In this document: piece by piece, positions 35,005 to 45,835 of the stretch
How positions within the stretch are numbered: the stretch's first letter is position 1
Layout of the letters: every line of letters starts with the position of its first letter
Source of the DNA: Ceratotherium simum simum
Taxonomy: Eukaryota > Chordata > Mammalia > Perissodactyla > Rhinocerotidae
NCBI RefSeq assembly: GCF_000283155.1
Contig: NW_004454193.1
Coordinates: 14,665,986 to 14,729,985, forward strand
DNA: 64,000 nt
Direction of reading: 5' to 3'
Program-made: the position numbers and the translations under genes
The notes under the pieces: model-generated
Seen by the model: the letters and a program-made list of their open reading frames with translations, nothing else
Database searches by the model: none
What the model was told of the DNA's origin: nothing

Positions 35005-35330
35005 ATTTGTTTATTCACTCAAAAAAAAACATATTGAGACAAGTCTTGGTTCCAGCTACAGCATAAGATACTAACGATGGAGGGCCTATAGCCTTTGATT
35101 TTAAAAATAAAGAGGCTAGTTGAAGACACCACACACATATGAGTAAATGGGCTACCACAGCCCAGTGAGAACAGAATTATAACAGAGATATGTAGACCTA
35201 GTCTTGTTTCACAGAACAGGGGAGATCCTGAGCTGAATTTCAAAAAATAATCAATCCAAGTTAACTCAAAAGAGATTCAGCTCATCCATGCAACAGAGAA
35301 GTAAATGCAAAGAAGAGAGAGGTGGGTGCA
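35005..35330 (-). repeat. LINE-2 fragment
   Basis: 'TTGTTTATTCACTC...ATATTGAGACAAGTCTTGG', 'CTACAGCATAAGATACTAACGATGG', 'GGGGAGATCCTGAGCTGAATTTC' follow the reverse L2 order. Confidence 0.6.
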
Positions 35331-36120
35331 TGTGAGCAATCTGAAGAGGGATAACCAATTGTTGCCTTCCTGAGGAGTCATAGAAAGTTACAGATTCTTA
35401 TGCTTATTCGTTGAATACTTTATATTTACCACACACCTGTAATGTGCATAGCACTGGTCCATTCACGTCTCAGAGGAGCAGAGGGCAAATTTCAAACACA
35501 CCAGAAATAGCATCTGTGATAAATGAATGGGTGAGCCCTATTTCCACACAACATCTGACAAAAGGATTGTATTGCAGGACCTAAAATCAATGCAGCTCTT
35601 GGAGAGGGCACCAAACGCATTAACAGCAACTTTCATCTTTCAACAGCTAGAGGTGTAATAGACTATGACAGGAAGAAACAACCGGAGATCCTTGGAAAAC
35701 ACGGAATGTTAAATGAAGCAGAGTCAGGAGAAAGGACAACAAAGGGAGAAACCCATGGTATGGTAGGGGCTTCATAGACCCAGATTTTTACTCCTAACAT
35801 GCGCTCTGGCCTAAGGCACTGTTGGGATGCAACCCTGGGACAGAAAGGTTCTGCCATTTCCTTGTCACTACACTGCTGCTAGGAAGGATAGTCACTGAGG
35901 AAAGTACTAGCATGGGGTGGAGGAAACACATGGATAGGGAAAAGAAAGACATAGGCTTTCATTCATTCTAGCATTTCTAGCCAGACATCTAGGAGAATAG
36001 CCCCAAATCTTAAGTTTGGGCTTTATGGTCTAAATGGACCAAAGGGTTTCACTCAAGAGTTCTGTACACATCTAATGACTGAGCAGTGGCTTGATATATA
36101 TCGAGGGAGGCTGTATGGCT
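35331..36120. other. Unassigned sequence, no gene recognised
   Basis: Part of 35395-35470 resembles an L2 tail. The rest has no identifiable family or exon. Confidence 0.4.
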
Positions 36121-36124
36121 TCAT

Positions 36125-36330
36125 AAAAAGTGCATATTTGGGAGGCAGGTGGATGGGCCCAGGTTCATTTCCTGGGTGTGTCCTTTACTGTGCCTCAGTT
36201 TCCTTCCCTATAAAATGAGAATGATAACTGTCCCCTCACATACTGCTGATGTGAGGATGTAATGATAGATGCTGGAGAAACACTTGGTAGAGTGCCTGGC
36301 ACATAAAAAGGGCTTCATGACTGATAAATT
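36125..36330 (+). repeat. MIR SINE
   Basis: 'GTGTCCTTTACTGTGCCTCAGTTTCCTTCCCTATAAAATGAGAATGATAAC', 'GATGTGAGGATGTAATGATAG', 'TAGAGTGCCTGGCACATAAAAAGGGCTTCA': a clear MIR 3' half. Confidence 0.85.
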
Positions 36331-36346
36331 TTCTCCTGCTACTGTA

Positions 36347-36400
36347 TATTCTCCTTTCCTCCTTCTTCTCCTCCTCTCCTTTTCCTCCACCTCCACCTCC
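36347..36400 (+). repeat. CT-rich polypyrimidine tract
   Basis: TCC/TTC/CACCTCC units with very few purines; it faces a polypurine tract at 36494-36618. Confidence 0.85.
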
Positions 36401-36493
36401 AAAACTCATTGGAAATAGTTCGCCAGTAAGGCTGTTATTATGGAAAAGGAAAAAACAATAATGGACACAGAGTTTAGTCAGATTGCAAGTAGA

Positions 36494-36618
36494 AGGTGCC
36501 TGGAAGGGAAGAGAGAGAGCCAAGGGAGGGGAGGAGAGAGGAGGAGAGGGGAGATGAGGGGAGGGAACAGGAAAGTAGGAGAGGAAAGGAGAGGAGAGGA
36601 GAGGAAACAGGAGAGAGA
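36494..36618 (+). repeat. GA-rich polypurine tract
   Basis: GGAGA/GGGGA/GAGAG units over about 125 bases. The overlapping Arg/Glu/Gly-rich ORFs in two frames are composition artefacts. Confidence 0.88.
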
Positions 36619-36659
36619 TTGGTCCAAGTCTTATTCCCTATAATTGTTCCCTATAGCCA

Positions 36660-37480
36660 AACTCATTTTTTTCTTCCTTCCACAAATATTTATTGAGACA
36701 ATTCTATCTTCAGAACCTGTGATAAAGCCTTAATTTACAATGATAAATTTGTCACAGTTTCCCCTCATGTACTAGTTGGGAAGACAGCTGAGAAAATAGA
36801 CTGTTCAGTACATTGGGAGGAATGTAGGAGCTACAATGTGATATGTATGATGAGAACACATATGGAAGTCACATGAGCAATTCCTGGGCTTTCAGAGAAG
36901 AAAGTCAGAACTCATATGGCATCAGAGAACTGGTGACTTTTGGCCAAATAATTGAGCAGGTGGCAGGGAATGGATTGGATTTAGGGTGATTGGTTATGCA
37001 AAGTTCAACAGACAAGAGAACATGGGTTGCTTTCATAGGAAGGAAGAAGTTTGGCATGGCTGGAGAGAGGACTGGAACACAAGGGGCTGTGAGTGACCAG
37101 AGAGCAAAGCAAAGCCATCTGGGCAGCCTTGCAAGACAGCTTAGAAGCTTGGAGTTTACACTGAGAGCTATAGTATAGACATGGAAGGTTTTAATCAGAG
37201 AAATGACGGTGTCAGATCACTTCTTAGATTAGATAGATCACTCTTTGGTGCTCTGTGAAGAAGGGAGAGCCATGCAGGAAATGTATTGGATATTATTCAG
37301 ATGAAAGTTTAGAGTGGCCCACACAAGCGAGCAAGGAGGCGGTAGTTGAGATAAGTGAAGCATGTGGATTCAAGAGAAATTCAGGGGACAGAGTCACTAG
37401 TATTCAAAAATGTATTGAGTGTAGAAGTTGGAAAGAAGGAAGAATGACAGATGACACAATATATATGCATGTGTTTCTAT
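36660..37480 (-). repeat. LINE-2, long fragment
   Basis: Starts with the reversed tail 'CTTCCTTCCACAAATATTTATTGAG'. It continues through 'GAGTTTACACTGAGAGCTATAG', 'GGTTTTAATCAGAGAAATGACGGTGTCAGATCA' and 'GCAAGGAGGCGGTAGTTGAGATAAG', all in reverse L2 order. ORFs in this span are chance. Confidence 0.75.
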
Positions 37481-38740
37481 AACAGATTTAGGGAGAAAAG
37501 AATCAAGGTATCACCTTTCACTGGGGCGCTATGAATAAGAAGGACTGTTAAAATTAGAGTATTAAGGTAATGAATCAATTTTCAGCATATGTGGTCTACT
37601 GTTGGAAGAGATCTTTATAAAATAATAATTGTCCCAGAATATCTAGAATATCATGAATAGAAATGTTGAGACTCAGACATAGAGCTTAGGGTCCTTCCCC
37701 TTTCTCATTCTCTATTCTGTGTTTCTGCCAGAAGCCTGGAGTACATCAAACTTTCATTGTTTTAACTGAGTTGGTGGTGATCTCATGTTTCCAGTAGTCC
37801 TTGAAAATATCTAGAAATTTCTCCAAGTTAGAGCTCTAGATAATCAATCTTGCATGCTCCTTAATTTAATTTCATAGAGCTCTGAATGAATACAAATTGC
37901 TAAAATAATTTGCAATGCTAGGAGCTTTGACCTTATTTTGAAACCACAAGTATAGTTTCTCTCATATTTATTTGCAAACATTATCAAAATTTCTCTGAAA
38001 AATGGAATTTTTGGTGTTTGAAACTGCTTTGTTCATGTCTTTTACTACATTTATTTAAGTGTGGCTGGATAATACTTCTTTTGATTTCAGGCAGAAATAA
38101 CTCTGATCTTGCACTCTCCATGGGCCATAAAACTTCGGAACACAGAATAAAGGAAATGGTCATTCATCAAGCTACCTAGGGAAAGGGGAAGAGATTGCCG
38201 AATTACTTCTCCAGTCTACATTAACGCTGACTGTCCAAACTATGAACTTTTAACTAAGTTCCTATTCTTGCATTCAGAGGTCATTTTTATATAATGACCT
38301 CTAACTATCTGAAAAACATATCTTAATCCATGGACTTTGTAGAAGATAGAGGCAAGAAAAATTAATGCAAATAGCATTTGCTAAAATGAGGACATGCTTC
38401 TCTCTGATAACAGATGTGCTCCTCTTTTTCCTTGAATAAGGCCCCTGGGTTCTGCCTTAGATTTTCCCAAAGTGTATTCAATAAAGAACCCCTTATGGCC
38501 CTACTATGTGCAACACAGCAGAGGAATACAGGGTTAAATGGTAGGCTCTCTCTATGTTTTTTGCTTTTTTTCAGTTAATGCTAAAGGTAATGTGACGAGA
38601 AGCTATGATAGTGCTTTTTTCAATTCAGTAATTGAAATACTATACACGACGAATGATGTCAGCACAAAACACTGTGTGAAAATGCCCAGCAATATGCTTT
38701 TCACCTAATATTAATATTAATACATGATAATATTAATAAT
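37481..38740. other. Unique AT-rich sequence
   Basis: No repeat or gene recognised. Confidence 0.4.
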
Positions 38741-38743
38741 AAT

Positions 38744-38860
38744 TATTATTATAACAACATATATTGTTATATGTTGTTATGGGCCACCCAGTGGCCCAGG
38801 CAAGTTGACATAAAGGGAATCACCACAAATAAGTTCTCAATATATGTTGTTATAATAATA
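38744..38860. repeat. Perfect inverted repeat flanking a micro-inverted LTR segment
   Basis: The arms 38744-38763 and 38841-38860 are exact reverse complements over 20 bp, and one more base pairs outward. A third copy of the inner 13 bases (TATATGTTGTTAT at 38768-38780) forms a small perfect hairpin with the left arm. The enclosed 77 bp contain the head of the adjacent LTR in the wrong orientation. Confidence 0.9.
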
Positions 38861-39364
38861 AAAGATATTTGGTCAGACATTATTCTGGGTCTATCTATGA
38901 GGGTTTTTTTGGATGAGATGAACGTTTGAATCCATAGACTGAGTAAAGCAGATTGCCATTCTTAATATGAGTGGGTCTCATCCAATCAATTGAAGGCCTG
39001 AATAGAACAAAAAGACTGACTCTGTCACGTGAGTAAGAGGGAAATCATCCTGCCTATCTTTGAGCTTAGACGATGGGTTTTTCCTACTTTTGAACTCAAA
39101 TTGAAACATCAGCTCTTCCTGGGTCTCAAGTCTGCTGGTCTTCGGAATGGAACCAACACCATTGGCTCTCCTGGTTCTCAGCCCTTTGGACTCTGACTGA
39201 AACTCTACACCATCAGCTTTTATGAGTCTCCAGCTTGCCAATTGCAGATCTTGAGACCTGTCGGCCTCCATAATCACATGATCCAATTCCTTATAATAAA
39301 TCTCTTTATATATATACAAATACATCCTATTAGCTCTGTTTTTCTGGAGAACATGACTGATACA
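38781..39364 (+). mobile_element. LTR (MaLR/ERVL-like) with inverted head
   Basis: The body reads in consensus order on + from 38871: 'GGTCAGACATTATTCTGGGTC', 'GACTGAGTAAAGCAGATTGCC', 'GTCTCATCCAATCAATTGAAGGCCTGAATAGAACAAAAAG', 'CTCCATAATCACATGATCCAATTCC', ending 'TTTCTGGAGAACATGACTGATACAT'. The LTR head ('GTCAACTTGCCTGGGCCAC') is present at 38783-38830 but on the opposite strand. The family name is not assigned with certainty. Confidence 0.72.
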
Positions 39365-39365
39365 T

Positions 39366-39570
39366 TACCATTACTATATTACAAGCACTTGGCCAAATAC
39401 TTTCTAAATACTTATATCTTTTATTTTTAAAATTAGCCGTCTAGATATGTAATATTTTCCAAATGTATAGATGAGAAATCTAAAATTTAGAGTTTAAGTA
39501 ATTTATGCCAAGTCACATATCTAATATTTGATGCCTGAAATTTTTAATTCATACCCAATGACTCAAGTAC
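39366..39570 (-). repeat. MIR SINE
   Basis: 'CACTTGGCCAAATACTTTCTAAATACTTATATC', 'ATGTATAGATGAGAAATCTAAAATTTAGAG', 'GCCAAGTCACATATCTAAT': a diverged reverse MIR. Confidence 0.65.
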
Positions 39571-40156
39571 TGCTGTTCTTAAACATGATGCTAGATTTCT
39601 GTATTTATAAGGTACAGTATATACATGATATTTATCTGTAAGTTTTACCAGGAAAGTGGCAAAGATTCTTTTGAATATGGATCACACCAAGGTTAGAGGA
39701 ATAAGTATGAACAGAGTAAATGCAGTGATTTCCCCTGTTTCCCAATGTATAAACATAGAAAACCAAGTATACATATGCGTATATATAGGCATTAAATGAT
39801 CTATGTGTATTAAGTTTAGCTTGGTTGATTCTGCTTTACCAAATAGATATACTCTAACTATTTTCCCAATGTTTCTCTTTCTTTCGATTCTAAGGCCCAT
39901 CTAATCAATTGATCATATGCTTTTTAGGGGCAAGAATTATATTAAACACACACATATACAAATACAAATACATGCCAACTCACTAGGGCCAGGGAATATC
40001 CCAAACTGGTCTCTAATATGCAAGTGCATTTAACAGTCAAACCCTCAATAATTACTAGCCAGTATAAGAAAGAAAGATTACGGCACACTGGTTGCAATAT
40101 TGCCCAATGATATTGTCTACTCAAGCCCTTAGAAAAATTGGTTAGTACTCTTACCC
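39571..40156. other. Unique sequence, no gene recognised
   Basis: AT-rich. No confident family. Confidence 0.4.
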
Positions 40157-40173
40157 ATAATAGATAGATAGAT

Positions 40174-40212
<39 letters not shown>

Positions 40213-40213
40213 C
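40157..40213 (+). repeat. (GATA)n microsatellite
   Basis: About 13 GATA units, with one GATGATA interruption near the left. It is likely length-polymorphic. Confidence 0.95.
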
Positions 40214-40309
40214 AACCTGTTTCCCCCTCCTTAGAAAAAATATCCATCTAGGCTTTGTGAGTATAGTCATCTTATTATAGCTCAAGAAAAAACTATTCAT
40301 GTATACGTT

Positions 40310-40790
40310 CATTTTATTCAATCAACAAACATTAATTGGGCCACCTCCATATTGCAAGCATATTTGTAGGTGCTGGGACACAGCAAGTGGTGTGCAAGTA
40401 AATGTTTAACAATCAGTTCCCCAGGAAAAAAATGTATTTTTGCCTTTGCTGATTCTTGTTGTATGAATGACATAACAGAACTTATTTTAAGTTTCTGGCA
40501 TGATGTCAACCAGCTCATTAAATTCCTGAAAGTTTAACAGTCTGCTCTCATGAGCTTCAACAAGCCAGCTCCAGCATACGACAGACCCAGCTGTGAACAA
40601 AACAGGCAAGGGCGATTCCCTTGTGGAGTGAACAGTCTAACAGAGAGAAAAAGAAAATAAGCACATATCTGAATAAATACATGAGAAAATACCAGGTAGC
40701 GACCATTTCTATGAAGATGATTGGGATAGAAAGAATGGAAGGGTGAAGGTGAAAAGACATTATCAGAAGTGAAGACATTTAAAATTAATC
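40310..40790 (-). repeat. LINE-2 3' end (one or two pieces)
   Basis: 'CAATCAACAAACATTAATTGGGCC', 'TTGTAGGTGCTGGGACACAGCAAG', then 'GTGAACAAAACAGGCAAGGGCGATTCCCTTGTGGAGTGAACAGTCTAACAGAG' follow reverse L2. The unmatched middle part (40400-40560) may be an insertion. Confidence 0.72.
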
Positions 40791-41368
40791 TGGAATAAAA
40801 GAAAGTCTCTTGTTCTGAAAATAACATAGTATACTGTGTTTCCAGAAAGGGGCACAGCTAATATAGGGGTCCTATGGCAGTCTAGCATACACAAGGAAGA
40901 GAAAACCTAGTTTGGCTGGGTATAGATTTCACTCTCCAGCTCCAAGGGCACTTCATGGTCTCACTGTTTTTCTGTGGTTACTTAAGTATCTGTGCTTTCT
41001 CCCCTACTTCATAAGTTCCTTGAAGTTCCTTGAAGGCATGACTCAGTTATGATGCAAGTGAGTTTACTCCCTTTGTCTGGGAGAACAGTTGGCAAATAGT
41101 TTTTGCATAAGAAAATGTAGAATTTCCTCATTTGGTAATCATTTTTGGCAGTACCTAAACAGGCATTTAAAAAAAAAAAAAATGAATCACTGTGAAAAAT
41201 TTGGTCTTTTTTTTTCTTTTAATTTTCCATCAATTAACCAAGGAAAAAGTCTTATTATGTTGGAAACAGCTCTTTAGCCACTTCAATATTTGCTTATCTT
41301 TCATTATAAAAGGAATAAACTTTAGATTTACATCCTTAAGAAAGTAATCTGGCTTGAGTTTAGCAAAA
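40791..41368. other. Unique sequence, no gene recognised
   Basis: Contains poly-A/poly-T patches near 41169 and 41207. No gene signal. Confidence 0.4.
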
Positions 41369-41889
41369 CAGATCTTTCTCAGCTTACGATGGGGTTATGT
41401 CCCGATAAACCCATCATAAGTTGAAAATATCATAAGTTGAGGATGCATTTAACACATCTCACCTACCAAACATCATAGCTTAGCCTAGCCTACCTTAAAC
41501 TAGCTCAGAACACTTACATTAGCATACAATTGGGCAAAATCATCTAACACAAAGCCTATTTTATAATAAAGTGTTTAATATCTCATGTAATTTATTGAAG
41601 ACTGTACTGACAGTGAAAAACAGAGTGGTTGTATGGGTACAGAATGGTTGTAAGTGTATCCGTTGTTTACCCTCGTGATGGCGTGGCTGAATGGGAACTG
41701 TGGCTCGCTGCCACTGCCCAGCATTACAGAAGAGTATCACACAGCATATTGCTAGCCTGGGAAAAGATCAAAATTTAAAAGTCAAAGCTCAAAATTTGAA
41801 GTACAGTTTCTACTGAATGTGTATTGCTATTGCACACTCATAAAGTCAAAAAATCCTAAGTTGAACCATCCTAAGTCAGGGACCATCTG
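41369..41889 (+). mobile_element. MER2-type (Tigger-related) DNA transposon
   Basis: The inverted ends are recognisable ('AGCTTACGATGGGGTTATGTCCCGATAAACCCATC' at left, 'CATCCTAAGTCAGGGACCATCTG' at right). The body carries the typical 'CATCATAGCTTAGCCTAGCCTACCTTAAAC', 'GGGCAAAATCATCTAACACAAAGCCTATTTTATAATAAAGTG' and 'CTCGCTGCCACTGCCCAGCATTAC' blocks. There is no coding capacity. Confidence 0.88.
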
Positions 41890-42282
41890 TTATGTTTTGC
41901 TTTTGTTGAATTTATAGTTTTATTGCTACATTTCTGTTTAAGTCAAGTTTTACTTTGTATTCCATTTACAACGTTGATTTAATTTAGTCTGATTTTAAAG
42001 AAATCTAAGTATAATTATGAGACAATATAAAGAAAAATAAGCAAAAAACACTACAGTTATCTGTAGAAAAATCATGAAGTTAGTATGTGAATGACTGAGG
42101 TTTAGCAAACTGTCTGAAAGACTAGATCATTCTTTCACAGGGCTTTGGGGGCAACAAAAGTGTGTGATTTGAAAATGTCTTTGAAATTCACTTCTGGAGA
42201 GGCTCATGCATTGACTACTAAATTCAACCTCTTCAGATTATACATGAACAAAATAGATAACGATTGAAGCAGTTTGACCAAG
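41890..42282. other. Unique AT-rich sequence
   Basis: No feature seen. Confidence 0.4.
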
Positions 42283-42634
42283 TGTCTTAGTTCACTCTGC
42301 TGTAACAAATTACCACAGACTGGCTGGCTTAAACAACACACATTTATTTCTCACATTTTGGGAGGCTGGAAAGTTTAAGATCAAGGTGCTGGCAGACTCT
42401 GTGTCAGGTGAGGGCACTCTTTCTGCTTGGCAGAAGTGCATCTTCTCCTTGTATCCTCACATGGTGGAGAGCACAGAGCTAGAGCAAGCTCTTGTGTATC
42501 TTCTTATAGGGGCACTAATTCCATTCATGAGAGCTCCACCTCATGACCTCATTATCTCTCAAAGGCCCCACCTCCTAATCCCATCACACTTCAACATATG
42601 AGTTTGAGGGGACACAGACTTGCAGCGCATAACA
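42283..42634 (-). mobile_element. Solo MaLR LTR (MLT1-type), minus, with perfect target duplication
   Basis: Begins TG (TGTCTTAGTTCACTCTGCTG) and ends CA (GCGCATAACA). It is flanked on both sides by CCAAG (42278-42282 and 42635-42639). The internal 'AATTACCACAGACTGGCTGGCTTAAACAAC', 'TCACATTTTGGGAGGCTGGAAAG' and 'CACCTCATGACCTCATTATC' blocks identify a MaLR LTR read in reverse. The small ORF inside is incidental. Confidence 0.9.
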
Positions 42635-42639
42635 CCAAG

Positions 42640-43734
42640 ATGGTATAAGGAATCTAGCTCTAGTGCCAGAATTCAAAATAGAAACTCCTGTTTCCAGATC
42701 TAAGGCTCTTCCTAAGACATTAAGTTTACCTTCTAAAAAACTACTTTCACTTTTCCCTTTATATCTATAGCCAAACTAAGTTAATCAGGATCAGCAAATC
42801 AACTTTTGAACTAATTGGAGTAAGTTGGTTTGGTGAAACACCCACAGATACTTTATTTTCCCACCTTTGATTGAGAGAATCTTTGACCATTGGTGAGAAC
42901 TAATTTCTTATTGCCATTCACCCTGGAACTCCTTATCTAGAGTTGCCTGTGTGAGAATCAGCCAAATGGCAAGTCAGTACACGCTTTTTGAACTGGCTGG
43001 TCTTGTGGCTCAAATTGGATTATGTACTTTAAGATGCTCTGCATTTTCTTTGATGACATTAGCAATCTTGCAGATTCCCCTTTGCTCCTGAGTTTCAGCT
43101 GTTCTGGTGGATGACAACTTAATACTGAGGGAGCACCCAGGTCCCTCATACTGAAATACTTACTCTGTAAAGCCTATCTTTTACATCATACCATTCCAAA
43201 TACATTCTCTAAATGGGGTGAAAATCTACCCATGTAATTTGGCAGAAAAAAAAAGAGAAACTTAAATTTATTGATAGTTTTTTTCTCCTTTACAATAAAC
43301 TAAGTGGAGAAAATATCAGATTAGAGTTCTAAGTCCAGTCCTTCCACTCCCCAAATATGAGATCCTGCCTATTTCCTTTCCCATTTTTGGGCTTCAGTCT
43401 TTTCACATCTACAGTAGATAGAGTAATATATTACTTAACCATAAGTAATATATCAGAGATTTTGAACAGTGCAAATTAGATGGCAAATATAAAAAGAACT
43501 TAAAACTGAAAGTATATTGATCTTCAGTTAAATATCACCATAAGGAACCAAGGTTTCAGCCAGAAGTAGAGATGGTAAAATGATGTTATAGCCAGATGTG
43601 CTCTCTCCTGGTCCCTTAGGACTGCGTACAGCTAGTAGCAACAGCAGTAGTAGAAGTAGTATTAGTTCTCTAGAACTAGTGACCATAGCACCTAACATGT
43701 ATTTTTGTCATTACCACTATTTATTGTTAAATAT
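42640..43734. other. Unique sequence, no gene recognised
   Basis: An interrupted AGT/AGC-rich patch lies near 43630-43665. No confident family or exon. Confidence 0.4.
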
Positions 43735-43955
43735 CACTGATAGATAATCCTGGCTCTGCCACTTACTAGCAGAGTCACCGTGGGCAATTTATATAATCTC
43801 TCAAAGCCTTAGTTCTTCATCTCTAAAATAGGGATAATAATGGTACCCACTGCATGTAACTGACTTGATGGTTTAATTAGTTAATACATGTAAATAGTTA
43901 GGACTGTTCTGCCACATGAAAGATGTTCAATAAATGGTAATTAATTAATTAATTA
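43735..43955 (+). repeat. MIR SINE
   Basis: 'AATCCTGGCTCTGCCACTTACTAGCAGAGTCACCGTGGGCAA', 'TCATCTCTAAAATAGGGATAATAATGGTACCCAC', 'GTTAATACATGTAAATAGTTAGGAC', 'GTTCAATAAATGGTAATTA': complete from the core to the 3' end. Confidence 0.9.
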
Positions 43956-44935
43956 AGAGATTGAAATGGCATCTCTGCAAAGGACTTTGTCTAAAATATG
44001 TTATCATCACAATGACTTTCTTTGAGACATATACCTTTTTTCCCTATTTGAATTGTTAAAAATCAGAGTGACTAAGTGGAGGGACTGGGATTCAAACCCA
44101 GATCTGTATGAGCAGAGACAAGCTAGTTCTAAATTCTTGAACTCTTCTGGCCACATGGGCCACAAGAGTTATTCTCCTTGGCTCTAAGTCCACAAGACAT
44201 GAGAAGAATTATTAGAAGCAAGGGTGATAGAGCCCCACTGACCTCTTTGTGTGGCATCATTAGTGAGTGATTTGGGGACACTGGACTTAAAAGCAGTGGG
44301 CCAATAAAATGAAGAAACACAATTTTATGTTGACTGTCCCCTAACTGATTGCTTCTGAAGCTGACCCCTTGTTAATTTACAGATCTGTTTGGCACAATGA
44401 GCTCTGAGACAAGTCATATCATTTAGAATAAGCACCATGCCAGAGGGCATATTTCTGCATGAATTCCCTCAATGGCTAGAGCCTGTAGATCTCATTCTGC
44501 TTTTCATGCTTTTGCAGAATGAGAGCTTATTTTTATAGTTATACAGTATGCTGCTTTCTCCCATGGATGGTAAAAAACACGATTTCAATTGTTGGCTTTG
44601 TAAGCTATAATCATGTAATTGGAAACAGCTGTGCATACAAGAAATCTAATTCAAAGCAGTTTAATTAATACATCTTCATTGACAAATTCCACTCATAGTA
44701 CTGATACTATTGTGTGATTCTAGAATCAAAAAGGGAATTTCTGAACCCTGGCCATTTCTAGATTATCTGCTCAACTTTTGTTTTCTTATATCTGAAAAAG
44801 ATTTTTTGAAGATGACTTCATCTGATCTCTCAACTCTTTTCCTGACTTCTTGCTGCAGTCCCCGTCTCTCCCCAAAGCTACAGGGCAATACAGTCAAGAT
44901 GCAGTTTGCTTTCATTGTGTAGTGGGTGATATTGG
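43956..44935. other. Non-repetitive stretch with clustered transcription-factor-like words
   Basis: Between about 44560 and 44690 lie CAATTG, TAATC, GTAATTGG, CAGCTG and TTAATTAAT words in about 100 bp. This resembles homeodomain and E-box clusters of conserved enhancers. No coding signal. Conservation cannot be judged from one sequence. Confidence 0.35.
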
Positions 44936-44939
44936 GATC

Positions 44940-45275
44940 AGCAGATCTCCCCCTCAAGTCTGAGGCATTCATCGTCCCAGCAGCTGTGTTGGAGCCGCCC
45001 TGAAATTGCCCTCAGCTGAAGAGAACTGCCTTCTAATGGTAGTTTGTATCCAACATCTGGCCAATTGTAGGGAGGTTTTAAAGGCCCTTCTCTCTTGCCT
45101 TAAGGTGGGCCAACTCTGAAGGTCATACTTGACCTTTGTTGCCACTGTATCACAGCTCAATTCTTCCCTCTTCCCAATCCTACACCATTCACTCACCCAT
45201 AGATGTACATCCAGAGGACTCTTCCTAATAAACGTCCTGCTGGAAAACCATCTCAGCATTTGTTTTTTAGAGAAG
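44940..45275 (+). mobile_element. LTR-like repeat, family not assigned
   Basis: 'CTTAAGGTGGGCCAACTCTGAAGGTCATACTTGACC' and a terminal 'CTTCCTAATAAACGTCCTGC...CATCTCAGCATTTG' carry the AATAAA polyadenylation signal and closing blocks common in mammalian LTRs. Ends were not precisely found. Confidence 0.45.
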
Positions 45276-45689
45276 CCAATGTAAGATAGATTTTGGACTT
45301 ATTTTTACTTTATATTCCTTGCCCTAAACTTTTGATACATTTCCATTTCCTTGAATCCCGTATAATGTTTGTTTCTTACCTCTATTTTAAAATCTGCCTT
45401 GAGTCTCTTGAATTCTTGTTGACTTAACCTAGTAAATGTAATTGTTTGAGGTAGAAAGCCCCTATTCTGACTCCAACCTATTAATTTTTGTCGAACCTGG
45501 ACAGCCTTTTACTTTAATGGAGCAGCTTCTTTCCATCTACATTTCAAAACACGCACACACACACCATCTTATAGGGCAAGGGTTCAAACATGATTTATTA
45601 AAAATAAATCTTATTGCTTGAAACTTTGAACAAAATTAATTTTAGAAGATAAAATTTTAGTTATCAGAAAATAAAACAATGATAAGACA

Positions 45690-45835
45690 GTAGTTAACTT
45701 TTATTAAGCACTTACTATATTCTAGGCTTTGTGGTAACTGCGTCACATCTATTAATTAATTTACTTTCCATACCTACCCAAAGAAGTATGTACCATTACT
45801 TTCCCCATTTTACACATACAGGATATCTAGAAAGA
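45690..45835 (-). repeat. MIR fragment
   Basis: 'TTATTAAGCACTTACTATATTCTAGGCTTTGTGG', 'TTACTTTCCCCATTTTACACATACAGG': a reverse MIR. Confidence 0.75.

Noticed and set aside
36440..36696. Two overlapping Arg/Glu/Gly-rich ORFs
   Set aside because: Artefact of a GA-rich tract in two frames.
40157..40213. Regularly repeated units considered as a CRISPR-like array
   Set aside because: Simple tetranucleotide microsatellite without unique spacers, in a mammalian genome.
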